From Fuerstiella sp. (GTDB lineage: Bacteria; Planctomycetota; Planctomycetia; Planctomycetales; Planctomycetaceae): a stretch of 64,000 nucleotides of DNA. The stretch covers positions 124,001 to 188,000 of the forward strand of contig JAKVAZ010000009.1 of the NCBI GenBank assembly GCA_022447225.1, written 5' to 3'. The notes beneath the pieces are model-generated. The model saw only the letters and a list, made by a program, of their open reading frames with translations. It did not search any database and had not been told where the DNA came from. Both the position numbers and the translations under genes were made by a program. Shown piece by piece: positions 36,552 through 45,796 of the stretch (positions within the stretch are counted from its first letter, which is position 1; each line of letters begins with the position of its first letter).

Positions 36552-37961
36552 TCAGATCAATTCGTAAATCGGAGAACCTTCCGGCAGAACCGGAACCGGG
36601 CGACCGGCTGGCGTGATCGTCTCCTGAGTCGGATTGATTCCAAGGTGACGATAAATCGTTGCCAGCACGTCGCCGGGACTCACCGGACGTTCAACCGGCA
36701 CCTCACCCTTGTCGTTCGACGCCCCCAGAACCTGACCGGTTTTCAGGCCGCCACCTGCCAGCAAAATGCTCATCAGTGACCCCCAGTGATCGCGACCTCC
36801 GGTTTTGTTCACTCGGGGAGTGCGACCAAATTCTCCCCACACAACCAGCAGTACCCTGCGATCCAGTCCGCGTTCATACAGGTCCGTCACCAGTGCAGAC
36901 ACCATCTGATCCATCGGCGGACCGGTCACTTCCATTCCACGGTTGGGCCCCTGCGAGCCGTCTGACGGTCGATGATCATTAACGATATTGCGATGCCAGT
37001 CCCACGACAACGAGTCCGGCGCCGTATTGAGGGTAACAAACGTGACACCGGCTTCCACCAGACGCCGTGCCAGCAGCGCCATTTGTCCCCAGCGATGGCG
37101 CCCATACATGTCACGCGTTTCCGGAGATTCCCGATTGAGATCAAACGCCTGACGCGCTTCACCCGTCGCAACCATTTCGAGCGCCGCGCGGGTGAACTGG
37201 TCAACCCCCTCGAACGATCCGCCGATATCGGCGCTGCGTGCCAGACGATCGACTCCGGCCAGCAGTGACCTGCGGTCCTCGGCCCGCCCTACAGTCATGT
37301 CATCAGCCAGTTGCAGACTTGCTGTGGCCTGACGAATCTTTTGAGGATTAAACTCGTCAAAAAACGGATCCTGTAGAACGGTAAACGGGGAATACTGCCC
37401 CCCCAGATGACCAGGCCCCATGACTTCGCCGATCTGGAGGTTTTTTGTCTGTTCATCAGCAAGCAGGACGTATCCGGGAAGCCCGGGCCGATTCGAACCG
37501 CGAAAACGCGAAGTGACTGCTCCTGCCGACGGATGCGTCGCCCGTTCTGCGGTTCCCGGATATCCCGTTGAACACCAGTGTGCCCCGGTAAAATGGCCGT
37601 TGGTTGTATGTGTCACGCTTCGAATAATCGAAGCACGATCAACAATCTGAGCCATTTTGGGGATCATTTCACAAAATGAAATCCCGGGAATTTTTGTGGC
37701 GATTGGCGAGTACGGCCCCCGAATTTCGGACGGAGCCTGTGGTTTGGGATCAAACGTTTCAAACTGACTGGGCCCGCCCCCAAGCCAGATCTGAATAACC
37801 GCCGTATCGGATTTGCCCTGAGTCTCCGCCACGGCCTGTGATCTAAGTCTCAGCACATCGTCCAGTGCCAGACCGGCACCACCAGCCAGAAGACTGGACT
37901 GCAGAAATCCACGACGTGAACGTCGTGGGGGCTGCACGTCATATCCGGTCTTGGGGGCCAT
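36552..37961 (-). CDS. DUF1501 (sulfatase-like fold) Tat-exported protein
   Basis: 469 residues. ATG at 37961 is chosen because GGAG lies 9 bases upstream; the upstream GTG lacks this. The N-terminus carries RRSRRGFLQSSLLAGGAGLALDD, a twin-arginine signal. DUF1501 landmarks: IQIWLGGGPSQFETFDPKPQAP, RSVTHTTNGHFTGAHWCSTGYPG, EAGVTFVTLNTAPDSLSWDWHRN, RRVLLVVWGEFGRTPRVNKTGGRDHWG, LLAGGGLKTGQVLGASND and PGDVLATIYRHLGI. Usually such genes pair with a DUF1549/DUF1553 gene; none is adjacent here, so this copy is solitary. Activity is not known for the family. Confidence 0.93.
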   Translation of the reverse strand: MAPKTGYDVQPPRRSRRGFLQSSLLAGGAGLALDDVLRLRSQAVAETQGKSDTAVIQIWLGGGPSQFETFDPKPQAPSEIRGPYSPIATKIPGISFCEMIPKMAQIVDRASIIRSVTHTTNGHFTGAHWCSTGYPGTAERATHPSAGAVTSRFRGSNRPGLPGYVLLADEQTKNLQIGEVMGPGHLGGQYSPFTVLQDPFFDEFNPQKIRQATASLQLADDMTVGRAEDRRSLLAGVDRLARSADIGGSFEGVDQFTRAALEMVATGEARQAFDLNRESPETRDMYGRHRWGQMALLARRLVEAGVTFVTLNTAPDSLSWDWHRNIVNDHRPSDGSQGPNRGMEVTGPPMDQMVSALVTDLYERGLDRRVLLVVWGEFGRTPRVNKTGGRDHWGSLMSILLAGGGLKTGQVLGASNDKGEVPVERPVSPGDVLATIYRHLGINPTQETITPAGRPVPVLPEGSPIYELI

Positions 37962-38766
37962 CAGGAACTCCGACGGTTTATTGATCAAATCCACACCAAA
38001 ACTTCATATTAACCAACTCGTAAACTACTGACAATAACTGTTGAAACACAAAACAGCTCAATCAGGTGCAGCGTCAGAAAAACCAGTCTTATCCAACCTC
38101 AGTATTCCTGAACGCGTGTTTCCTGACCATACTTTCTCAGCACACATTTGATTTCCCGGGTGCAGGTCAAAAGACTGCCTAATTATACCATATACAGTTC
38201 ACCCTGCATAAGAAGGCATGCAGAATCAAAAAATACTGACCACTCACCTTCTCTCGAGGTATTCAGAAGGAGAGGGAATTAGTAACGACCGGCCATTTTC
38301 CGGTCATCGTTTTTCCACCACTGTCCAAAAGTACATGGTGGTTTTCATGCGTCTCAACGTCGGACTCAACTCCGCCGGGAAATTTATCGACGCTCCAACG
38401 ACACCAACCACGAACGCTGCGGCTTAACGTGAAACTGAAAATCACCAAGCCTCTCCTCCCGAAAAAGTCCCCTCGAAGAACAGACACCTCATCAATCTCC
38501 CCTGTATCAATCTCCCCTGTATCAATCTCCCCTGTATCAATCTCCCCTGTATCAATCTCCCCTGTATCAATCTCCCCTGTCACGGCACAATAAGGTCCGG
38601 CATCATGCCAGGAACAGGAGGCGACTCCAGTTGTCCCTGTTCTGATACAAGGTGCCGGTCGCAATCGATACATTTGCTGGACACTGTGCAACGCGCACGT
38701 TAGGTTCCCTGCCTCTTCAGTGTGCTTGCTTATGAGCGACCTGAAAACGTCGTTCGGAGGTTCGGC
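37962..38766. other. AT-richer gene-free region ahead of the acyl-CoA ligase
   Basis: 805 bp between divergent genes, holding the 15-bp tandem repeat (38491-38580). The segment 38150-38230 is locally AT-rich (for example TAATTATACCATATACAG) and may contain promoter elements. A minus-strand frame of 202 codons crosses the repeat but overlaps the next gene in antisense and has no homology. Confidence 0.5.
38491..38580. repeat. Six perfect tandem copies of a 15-bp unit
   Basis: The unit ATCAATCTCCCCTGT repeats six times with no mismatch, 187 bp before the acyl-CoA ligase start. The unit length is a multiple of three: one plus-strand frame (possible GTG at 38429 to TAA at 38593, 54 codons) would encode six SISPV repeats, and the minus strand would encode GEIDT repeats, but neither frame has a convincing ribosome binding site. 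Perfect identity suggests recent expansion by slippage. Confidence 0.95.
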
Positions 38767-40296
38767 ATGAATATCGCGCAACTTGCGGTCGACGGGCTTA
38801 CAGAATTTGGAGAATACGAGTCCTGGCATTTTGAAAACCGCTGGCACACAAATCGTGAACTGCTTGAACATGGCTGCCGGCTGGCGACAGTACTGACTGA
38901 ACGAGGGATTCAGGCCGGCGACCGCGTCGTGGTAATGATGGAATCCTGTCTCGAAGTTCCACAGGCTTTTCAGGCGATTGCCCGAGTCGGTGCCGTGGCC
39001 GTACCGATTATGCCTCAGCTGGTTCCCGAAGAAGTCCGTTACATCGTGGAAAACTCAGGTGCCGCCACAGTGATTACGGCAGCTGACCTGACTCAGAAGG
39101 TTACTGAGGCAACCGGGACCATCGATGGATTTCGACAGATTCTTGTCTTTGGTGAGACAGATACTGACGGTGCCGAAAACATTTCCTCAATGGCGGCGTC
39201 GGCGGCTCCGCGGGCCGAAATGTACGATGCGAGTGATAATGACACGGCTGTGATCATCTACACGTCAGGAACCACAGGCCATCCCAAAGGAGTCATGTTG
39301 TCTCACGGCAACCTTGCAGGCAATATCCAGGCAACCGCAACTCTGTTTTCATCGGGAGCATCTGATCGCTCACTGATGGTGCTGCCGATGAGTCACGTCT
39401 ATGGCATGATGCTGATGAATATTAGTGTCGTTCTTGGCGGACAAAACGTACTGATGCGGCGGTTTGATCCGGAAAAAGTGCTGCAGGCAATTGAGGAGTT
39501 CAGGATTGAACGTTGCTCACTGGTTCCGGCCATGCAGGTGGCGATGATTCATCATCCGGCCCGCGAACACTGCGACGTGTCCAGCCTGAAGACAGTGACT
39601 GCCGGATCGGCGCCTCTTTCCGAAGAAGTCCGGACCACCTTTGCAAAACTTTACGACTGTCGTGTGGTCGACGGATACGGACAGTCGGAAGCGACCTGTG
39701 TGGTTTCCGGTTACGCCGATGCCGAAGAGCCGGTACCCGGATCCGTCGGCCGGCCGCTGCCCGGCGTGGATGTTTGCGTCCAGGATGAAAACAACAATCA
39801 TCTGGGCCCCTACCGTACCGGAGAAATCTGTATTCGCGGTCCCAACGTCATGAAAGGCTACTGGAACAATGAAAAGGCAACAGCCTCAACGGTGGTTGAC
39901 GGATGGCTGCATTCCGGTGACACGGGGCATACTGATGAGCGGGGTTACATTTACATAACTGACCGCATCAGAGACATCATCATCAAGGGGGGTGAGAATA
40001 TCTCTCCTCGCGAAATTGAAGAAGTCATTTCAAGCATGCCTCAGGTGGCTGAGGCAGCCGTCTACGCGGTACCCGATGAAAAATTCCAGGAAGAGATCGC
40101 GGTCTCGGTCGTTCTGCTGCCCGGTGCAGAGCTGACGGAGGATCAAATCCGCACAGCGACTGCGACCCGAATCAACAGATTTAAAATCCCGAAATACATA
40201 CAGTTCACAAATACACTTCCTCGGAATGCCAACGGAAAAATTGTGAAACGCACTCTGCGCGAAATGTGGCTGGAGAGACGGACCCCGGTAAAATAG
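38767..40296 (+). CDS. AMP-dependent synthetase/ligase (acyl-CoA ligase family)
   Basis: 509 residues; a GGAGG lies 7-8 bases before ATG 38767, which overrides the longer frame from 38722. ANL-superfamily motifs are complete: IIYTSGTTGHPKGVM near 162 (phosphate-binding loop), YGQSEAT near 305, GWLHSGDTGHTDERGYIYITDR near 380, IKGGENISPREIEEV and the catalytic Lys motif NANGKIVKR at the C-terminus. It activates a carboxylic acid as acyl-adenylate and then acyl-CoA in the cytoplasm; fatty acid is the likely substrate class. It begins a plus-strand run of ligase, thioesterase and second ligase. The tandem repeat lies in its upstream region. Confidence 0.92.
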   Translation: MNIAQLAVDGLTEFGEYESWHFENRWHTNRELLEHGCRLATVLTERGIQAGDRVVVMMESCLEVPQAFQAIARVGAVAVPIMPQLVPEEVRYIVENSGAATVITAADLTQKVTEATGTIDGFRQILVFGETDTDGAENISSMAASAAPRAEMYDASDNDTAVIIYTSGTTGHPKGVMLSHGNLAGNIQATATLFSSGASDRSLMVLPMSHVYGMMLMNISVVLGGQNVLMRRFDPEKVLQAIEEFRIERCSLVPAMQVAMIHHPAREHCDVSSLKTVTAGSAPLSEEVRTTFAKLYDCRVVDGYGQSEATCVVSGYADAEEPVPGSVGRPLPGVDVCVQDENNNHLGPYRTGEICIRGPNVMKGYWNNEKATASTVVDGWLHSGDTGHTDERGYIYITDRIRDIIIKGGENISPREIEEVISSMPQVAEAAVYAVPDEKFQEEIAVSVVLLPGAELTEDQIRTATATRINRFKIPKYIQFTNTLPRNANGKIVKRTLREMWLERRTPVK

Positions 40297-40489
40297 GATC
40301 ATCAACGTGGCTGCTTCGCATGGCTGAGATTCGCCCGGAAGTAACAGTGTTATCGGAACCCGAACTGATCGTTGTCAGAACCAAGGTCCTGTCAGCAGGT
40401 CTGTAAACATGGGAGCGGGTGGATAACACAGCATCATATGCAGGCCCGATTCAGACCCAAGAACGTGCAGGAAAGCAGCCGGCTGGACT

Positions 40490-40987
40490 ATGACCAGAAT
40501 AAAACTTGACCCGGCGACTGTGAGCCAGTTGCCTGAAACGTACCGTCACACCATAGCGGAAGATTACCTGGATTCGATGGGACACATGAATGTGATGTGG
40601 TACACACATTTGTTCTCGATGAGTTTCATGGGGCTCATGAAACTCGTGGGAATGACGGACGTATTCGACGGCCGAAATGATGGAGGCACATTTGCCCTGG
40701 AGTCACACATCCGGTATCTGTCAGAAGTGCGCGCGGGACACACAATACGGATTTATTCACGGATAATTGGCCGGTCCGAAAAACGGTTTCATGTGCTGCA
40801 TTTCATGACCAATGACCAGAAGCAGGATGTGTCAGCCACTCAGGAAATCGTCAGCAGTTACGTAAATCTGTCACAGCGGCGTACGGCTCCTATTCCGCCT
40901 GAGATGGCTGACCCCATGGACAGTCTGCTCACTCAAAGCAGACAACTTACCTGGGAGGCTCCGGTGTGCGGGATCATGTCGGCGTAA
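40490..40987 (+). CDS. Hot-dog fold acyl-CoA thioesterase-like protein
   Basis: 165 residues, the size of a single 4HBT-type hot-dog domain. The segment AEDYLDSMGHMNVMWYTHLF (about 24-43) matches the active-site helix of 4-hydroxybenzoyl-CoA thioesterase-type enzymes, in which the Asp before the MGHMN motif is catalytic; SHIRYLSEVRAGHTIRIYSRIIG is the following strand region. It would hydrolyse an acyl-CoA thioester. It lies 193 bp after the first acyl-CoA ligase and 29 bp before the second, so it is most likely co-transcribed with the second. The chain length or substrate is unknown. Confidence 0.82.
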   Translation: MTRIKLDPATVSQLPETYRHTIAEDYLDSMGHMNVMWYTHLFSMSFMGLMKLVGMTDVFDGRNDGGTFALESHIRYLSEVRAGHTIRIYSRIIGRSEKRFHVLHFMTNDQKQDVSATQEIVSSYVNLSQRRTAPIPPEMADPMDSLLTQSRQLTWEAPVCGIMSA

Positions 40988-41016
40988 TCTTTTGACCAGT
41001 CACCAGGAGATTCAAA

Positions 41017-42639
41017 TTGCAGAATGATCCGTTTAATCTTGTACAGATTCTGGAACACGCAGGCCGGTTTCATGCGCAGGTGGAAATTGTTACCCGGTGT
41101 GTGGAAGACGATTCGATTCAGCGTTCGAATTACGGAGAAGCAGCAGCACGAACGCGACAGCTGGCCAACGCACTGAAACGGATGAATATCCGGACAGGTG
41201 ATCGAATTGGCACACTGGCCTGGAACACACAGCGACATCTGGAAGCCTGGTACGCAATCTCCGGCCAGGGCGCGATCTGTCACACGATCAACCCGCGACT
41301 TTTCGTGGAACAGATCGAATACATTGTCAACCATGCCGGGGACCGTATTCTGCTGATCGACCCGCCGTTTGTCCCTCTGCTTGAACAGCTTCAGGAACGG
41401 CTGCCAACTGTGGAGCGATACATTGTGCTCACCGACAATGAGCATATGCCAGACACAAATCTGCGAAATGCCGTTCCCAGTGAATCACTGATCTCCGCCG
41501 AGTCTGCTGACTACCACTGGCCAACACTTTCCTATGAGACACCGGCCGGACTGTGCTACACCTCCGGCACGACCGGCAACCCCAAAGGAGTTCAGTACAC
41601 ACATCGCTCTAACTTACTCCACGCTTATGGCGTGAGTGGTGCCGATGGAGCAGGAATCAGTTCAACAGAGACTGTTCTGATGGTTGTCCCGATGTTCCAC
41701 GCGAACAGCTGGGGACTGGCCTACGCATGTCCCATGGCCGGCGCACCGCTGATCCTTCCGGGAGCCCGGCTGGACGGCGAAAGCATCCACGAGCTACTGG
41801 ACAGTGAAAAGGTCACATTTTCCGCTGCGGTACCGACGGTTTGGAATATGCTGCTGTCGTACATGAAGACAAATGAACTGCACCTGCCGTATCTCAGCGA
41901 AGTTTTAATCGGCGGCTCGGCGGTCCCTCGACACCTGATCGAAACATTCGACAAAGACTACGGTGTCACCGTACTGCAGGCGTGGGGAATGACGGAGCTT
42001 AGCCCGCTGGGCACGGTCTGTCGCCTGAAAGCCGACATGATCGACTGGTCGTACGAACGGCAGATCGCAGTACGACTGAAACAGGGAAAACCCATCTTCG
42101 GTTGCAATCTGAAAATTGTTGACGACGACAACAAGCAGCTCCCGCACGATGGTCAGGCAGTGGGCAGACTGCTGGTGAAAGGCCCTTGGGTTGTTCGTCG
42201 TTACTACAAAGACGAGCATGATGCTGTCGACGCAGACGGGTGGTTCGATACCGGCGACATCGCCAACATCGACCAGTATGGATATCTGCAGATCACCGAT
42301 CGTGCCAAGGATCTCATCAAGTCCGGAGGAGAATGGATCAGTTCTGTTGACCTTGAAAACGAAGCAATGGGCCACACCGAAGTCCAGCTGGCGGCGGTGA
42401 TTGGCGTTTCTCACCCCAAATGGGAAGAACGTCCTCTTCTCGTGGTGATACGCAAAGAGGATTCCGATCTTTCCAGAGACGAGATACTAACGTATCTGAG
42501 CGACAAAGTTGCCCGGTGGTGGCTGCCCGACGATGTGGTGTTCGTGGACGAAATTCCAATGACCGCAACCGGAAAAATAAGCAAACTACGTTTACGGGAA
42601 CAGCTCTCAGACTACAGACTGCCGAATCAACCGACGTGA
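41017..42639 (+). CDS. Long-chain fatty-acid-CoA ligase-like AMP-dependent synthetase, TTG start
   Basis: 540 residues. AGGAGA sits 7-8 bases before a TTG at 41017, which is in frame exactly where the family N-terminus ([17 protein letters not shown]) begins, so a TTG start is well supported. ANL motifs: [20 protein letters not shown] near 185, [26 protein letters not shown] near 325, [25 protein letters not shown] near 408, [15 protein letters not shown] and [13 protein letters not shown]. This pattern (SGGEWISS) is typical of medium/long-chain fatty acyl-CoA synthetases, and it is only distantly related to the ligase at 38767. It probably provides acyl-CoA for beta-oxidation. A hairpin downstream may end transcription. 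Confidence 0.92.
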   Translation: MQNDPFNLVQILEHAGRFHAQVEIVTRCVEDDSIQRSNYGEAAARTRQLANALKRMNIRTGDRIGTLAWNTQRHLEAWYAISGQGAICHTINPRLFVEQIEYIVNHAGDRILLIDPPFVPLLEQLQERLPTVERYIVLTDNEHMPDTNLRNAVPSESLISAESADYHWPTLSYETPAGLCYTSGTTGNPKGVQYTHRSNLLHAYGVSGADGAGISSTETVLMVVPMFHANSWGLAYACPMAGAPLILPGARLDGESIHELLDSEKVTFSAAVPTVWNMLLSYMKTNELHLPYLSEVLIGGSAVPRHLIETFDKDYGVTVLQAWGMTELSPLGTVCRLKADMIDWSYERQIAVRLKQGKPIFGCNLKIVDDDNKQLPHDGQAVGRLLVKGPWVVRRYYKDEHDAVDADGWFDTGDIANIDQYGYLQITDRAKDLIKSGGEWISSVDLENEAMGHTEVQLAAVIGVSHPKWEERPLLVVIRKEDSDLSRDEILTYLSDKVARWWLPDDVVFVDEIPMTATGKISKLRLREQLSDYRLPNQPT

Positions 42640-42975
42640 CGAAGGGCTCCCCCCGTACCGCAACGGATGGTAAAGACGGCTGACAGACCGTTTCATCAGC
42701 CGTTCCGGGGACACGACAAAGTTGTTACACACAGGTTTCTTTTATTTCTGTCTGAACGGCGGCGTAATCAAAGCCTGTTTTTTGGTACGGCAGCTGAAGT
42801 CGGCAGGAAACGGCCCATCGCGTGAACCCACGCGAACACTGTTGAACCGAAACACACCGCCCCGAGCAACTTCGGCATGAGTGCTCTGCTGCCGAACGAA
42901 GGCATCTCCGGCTTCAGATCACAGTGGCGCGCCCGGGCATCCGGCCCTGGCGACAACAGTACTCAAAGTGAAAAC
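42640..42975. other. Intergenic region between convergent genes
   Basis: 336 bp between the ends of the acyl-CoA ligase and the GNAT gene. Apart from the hairpin at 42676-42703 nothing was recognised. Confidence 0.45.
42676..42703. terminator. 8-bp hairpin after the acyl-CoA ligase gene
   Basis: Arms ACGGCTGA and TCAGCCGT pair perfectly around a 12-base loop, 37 bp after the stop codon. No T tract follows on the plus strand, so it may be a weak or rho-assisted terminator, or it may only stabilise the transcript. Confidence 0.4.
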
Positions 42976-43869
42976 CTATCGTTTGATGCGCTGCTGCTGA
43001 ACATTTTTCAGTCCACTGTCCCGAAGATCATGTTGCCAGATTGTGTGAGTCTCACCGGGACTGAATCCACCGGCCCTGTAAAGCTGCACTGCCGGCTCGT
43101 TCTCCCGGTCGCAATACGCCACGATGTCATTACTCTTTGACTGCTGAAGATCGGAAACACAGCCCGAACTCACCTGTTTCAGAAGACGTCCGGCAATTCC
43201 CTGTCGTCGAAAATGTCGGACAACCCCGAGATACTCCACGGTCACCAAACAAGCATCAGTGTCCCGGGTGACGACGGCCAGACCTGCCAGCCTGTTCTGA
43301 TCCTGTGCCACCAGTAATTCGGAATCCGGCAACGAGATCCATCCGGAAAGCAGCCCATGAGGTGTCACTGGATCAAGCGCCTGCAGGTCTTGCGATCCAT
43401 CCAGGCAACCTGCGATCAATTCCTCGATATTTTTGGTGCCGTAGCCCGTTATCGCGTCTGCAAGTGGCTGACAGTGAATTCCAGGATCTTCCTTCCCGCT
43501 CAATTCGCTCCGATGCCTCAAGGCCTGTAAACGGACAGTCGGCTCAAATCCATGAGCCGCCAGACTGACCGTTGACACCACCGGACACCCGGCTTCTACC
43601 AGGCACCGCACGGAGTTGCGTCGACTGTCACTCGCGACAATCAACGTTTCCACGAGTACTTGATCCCAAATGTCCTGAATGGCATCAGATGACAGTTCGG
43701 CGTTTTGAGCACAAACAAGGTCCACCGGACCGTCAGGATTCAGCAGCCCGCGGATCTGCAGTACTGCGTAATTTCCATGCAACGCCGTCCAGCAATAACC
43801 GTCCTGATGATCGGCAACGATCCGGAACCCGTCTTTCACTGTGGCAGACGGCAGCAACCGGGACTGCAT
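42976..43869 (-). CDS. GNAT family N-acetyltransferase
   Basis: 297 residues. The C-terminal half (about 150-280) holds a GNAT domain: LAGLAVVTRDTDACLVTVEYLGV, RHFRRQGIAGRLL (the acetyl-CoA pyrophosphate loop, Q/RxxGxA), and NEPAVQLYRAGGFSPGE. The N-terminal half (about 1-145) is a weaker acyltransferase-like domain, as in planctomycete two-domain GNAT proteins. The substrate is unknown. Its first 34 bp overlap the end of the FmdB-type gene upstream in another frame, so the two are probably co-transcribed and coupled. It acts in the cytoplasm; no signal or membrane segment is present. Confidence 0.85.
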   Translation of the reverse strand: MQSRLLPSATVKDGFRIVADHQDGYCWTALHGNYAVLQIRGLLNPDGPVDLVCAQNAELSSDAIQDIWDQVLVETLIVASDSRRNSVRCLVEAGCPVVSTVSLAAHGFEPTVRLQALRHRSELSGKEDPGIHCQPLADAITGYGTKNIEELIAGCLDGSQDLQALDPVTPHGLLSGWISLPDSELLVAQDQNRLAGLAVVTRDTDACLVTVEYLGVVRHFRRQGIAGRLLKQVSSGCVSDLQQSKSNDIVAYCDRENEPAVQLYRAGGFSPGETHTIWQHDLRDSGLKNVQQQRIKR

Positions 43870-44063
43870 GGCCCCGCTTCGGGCGGTGGACAGCCTGCAT
43901 TGATCGGCAGAGGCGAGGCATTCGCCACACGGCCGGACGCAACACTCATAAGTTTTTCAAGCGTTTGCGAACCGCACTGCGGGCATTCCGGTGTCTCTCG
44001 AACTGCGACCAGCAGTTCAAATTCAGAGTCGCATTGAGTGCAGGAGTATTCAAAGATCGGCAT
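43836..44063 (-). CDS. FmdB-type zinc ribbon protein
   Basis: 75 residues beginning MPIFEYSCTQCDSEFELLV, the typical start of the FmdB/CxxC zinc ribbon family (putative regulatory protein, PF09723), with paired CTQC and CPQCG knuckles about 20 residues apart, then a disordered tail ending in a cysteine-rich CSPGCCRLPQ. The zinc knuckles suggest nucleic-acid or protein binding; the precise role of the family is not settled. It overlaps the GNAT gene by 34 bp and shares its direction. The Cys-rich tail is common in planctomycete members. Confidence 0.9.
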   Translation of the reverse strand: MPIFEYSCTQCDSEFELLVAVRETPECPQCGSQTLEKLMSVASGRVANASPLPINAGCPPPEAGPCSPGCCRLPQ

Positions 44064-44120
44064 GGGACGGCTCAGACATTTGCCCTGAAGAATCGGACAA
44101 AAAACAGAAAAGAAACCGGA

Positions 44121-45248
44121 TTATCTCTGGTCTGCAGACGCGGGCTTGAGTGGAACCCCGTCAGGCAGATCCGTCAGCCCCAATTCTGACGTATTCAACG
44201 TCTGCGTCAATGACTGTTTGAACCGAAACTCACGAGACCGTCCCCCGGAAGATACGATGGCCTGTCCTGCCAATGTCAGGTTTTGATCAAGTTGAATCGA
44301 CTTCGGCACCCGGGTCATTTCATCCAGCAGTATTCGCCCCGATCCCGTGAACGCCGATCCGGTCAGCTGAAAATCCTGAAATGTCAGAGGCAGGTCGTCA
44401 TTGAACTGATGCGACACCAGGCCGACCGGCCCCTGCATGGAAAACCGTACTTCCGGTTTTTCGATCGAATCCACAGAACAGACATAATCGCAACGTACGT
44501 TCCCGGGCAGTCCAAGCGACACAACCAGCGTTCTGGTCCACTCGCTGTCCAATGTCAGTCCGGAATCGTCATCGGCCTTTTGCCTCGGTGGATTCTGTGA
44601 GTCGGAACTGGTGGGCGGTTTGCCGACATTTCTTGCGGGAAAAGGTCTGAACGGCGGACGACCGACTGTCACCGGAACACAAAACGGCAGATCAAACCAC
44701 GACCGAAACACAACATCGCTGCAGACCTGCGTGAGCACATGATGCGACGGCCCGGTGTCACGACGAAAAACAGATTCTTCGGCAACCACGTTCACTGCGT
44801 TTCCCTGGTCAGATACCAGCATCAGCACAGCCGGAAACCTGAAAGCCTTAGGTACATCAAGTGATCGAATGCTCTTTTCACCATGTTTGTCGATGGTGGT
44901 CCGGTCCAGTGACTGAATCTGCACCTGCAGCCGGGCTCTGCCGGACCGGTCGTATCCGGACATCTGGTAATGAAGTAAAGCTCGATCTGTGATATCGCTG
45001 TCGGTTGTGTGATCGCCGATACTGATTTCTGTAACCCGATGAGTCGCAACCTCGACGGCAAATTTCTGTCCGTCTGACAACTGCCAAAGGGGGATGGCGT
45101 CCTCTGCCAACAGGCCAGGACAACACACAATCGCCGGCAACATCAGGGTGACCATCAAACGGCCGGCATTCCTGACAACAGGCCGGCAACAAAACCTAAA
45201 CAGCGGGCGGTTAAAAATAACGGGAGCAATCCGGAACGCCGAGCGCAT
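44121..45248 (-). CDS. Exported hypothetical protein coupled to the bifunctional-nuclease gene
   Basis: 375 residues. A hydrophobic stretch near 31-48 (LMVTLMLPAIVCCPGLLA) reads as a signal peptide, so translation may truly begin at Met 32; the upstream ATG overlaps the stop of the bifunctional-nuclease gene as TGATG, which favours the longer form. The mature part is beta-rich: IPLWQLSDGQKFAVEVATHRV, LLHYQMSGYDRSGRARLQVQIQSL, YVCSVDSIEKPEVRFSMQGPVG and FQLTGSAFTGSGRILLDEM, with a proline-rich loop near 205-235. No known domain was recognised, but the profile resembles other secreted planctomycete proteins of unknown function. Confidence 0.72.
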   Translation of the reverse strand: MRSAFRIAPVIFNRPLFRFCCRPVVRNAGRLMVTLMLPAIVCCPGLLAEDAIPLWQLSDGQKFAVEVATHRVTEISIGDHTTDSDITDRALLHYQMSGYDRSGRARLQVQIQSLDRTTIDKHGEKSIRSLDVPKAFRFPAVLMLVSDQGNAVNVVAEESVFRRDTGPSHHVLTQVCSDVVFRSWFDLPFCVPVTVGRPPFRPFPARNVGKPPTSSDSQNPPRQKADDDSGLTLDSEWTRTLVVSLGLPGNVRCDYVCSVDSIEKPEVRFSMQGPVGLVSHQFNDDLPLTFQDFQLTGSAFTGSGRILLDEMTRVPKSIQLDQNLTLAGQAIVSSGGRSREFRFKQSLTQTLNTSELGLTDLPDGVPLKPASADQR

Positions 45249-45646
45249 CAGCTCACCTGCTCAAGAACACTGTCGTCGACCAAAATTGGAGTTGCCGGGT
45301 TATCATGAATAGCCAGAGCCACTGCGTCGCTGGGACGGCAGTCGATCTCGTGAATCTCGTCACCCTGGCTGACGCGCAGCAGCGCATAATAGGTGTGATC
45401 TTCAATTCGAGTCACCACAACTTCCTGAATCACACCACCCATCGCTGCAATGCAGTTGTGCAGCAGATCGTGTGTCATCGGGCGGTACGGTGATTCTTCA
45501 AGTAACCGACGATTGATTACCGACGCCTCAAAATCGCCGATCAAAATCGGAAACACTCGATACCCATCGACTTCTCTGAGATAGATGGCTCTTTGATCGT
45601 TGAGGTCAGAAACAATCACACGACTCAGCTGCATCGGAACCAGCAT
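45248..45646 (-). CDS. Bifunctional nuclease family protein (DUF151/BFN)
   Basis: About 132 residues from ATG 45646, chosen because AGGAG lies 6 bases upstream; the frame extends to 45688. The sequence matches the bifunctional nuclease domain (PF02577): LSRVIVSDLNDQRAIYLREVDG, RVFPILIGDFEASVINRRL, PMTHDLLHNCIAAMGGVIQEVV and EIDCRPSDAVALAIHDNPATPILV, the last being the most conserved family segment. Characterised members cleave DNA and RNA, though many have unknown roles. Length is normal. It overlaps the following exported protein gene by one base (TGATG), so the two are translationally coupled. Confidence 0.92.
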   Translation of the reverse strand: MLVPMQLSRVIVSDLNDQRAIYLREVDGYRVFPILIGDFEASVINRRLLEESPYRPMTHDLLHNCIAAMGGVIQEVVVTRIEDHTYYALLRVSQGDEIHEIDCRPSDAVALAIHDNPATPILVDDSVLEQVS

Positions 45647-45796
45647 AAAAACTCCTATCACCCTGGCCTCTACAGCACCAGGACACACGCAGATCTACCG
45701 GGTAACCTGCCGGACGTACCAGGAGTACGGCAGGTTCCCTCCGGCTCAAATCCAAACCGGAATTGACGAAAGGAGGGGCAAACCAGAAAGCCTGGT

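Noticed and set aside
38491-38580. Possible CRISPR array
   Set aside because: The units are 15 bp and directly adjacent with no spacers, and no cas gene is present, so it is a simple tandem repeat.
38263-38871. 202-codon minus-strand open frame with GEIDT repeats
   Set aside because: It is antisense to the start of the acyl-CoA ligase, has no homology or ribosome binding site, and stays open mainly because the 15-bp repeat unit is a multiple of three.
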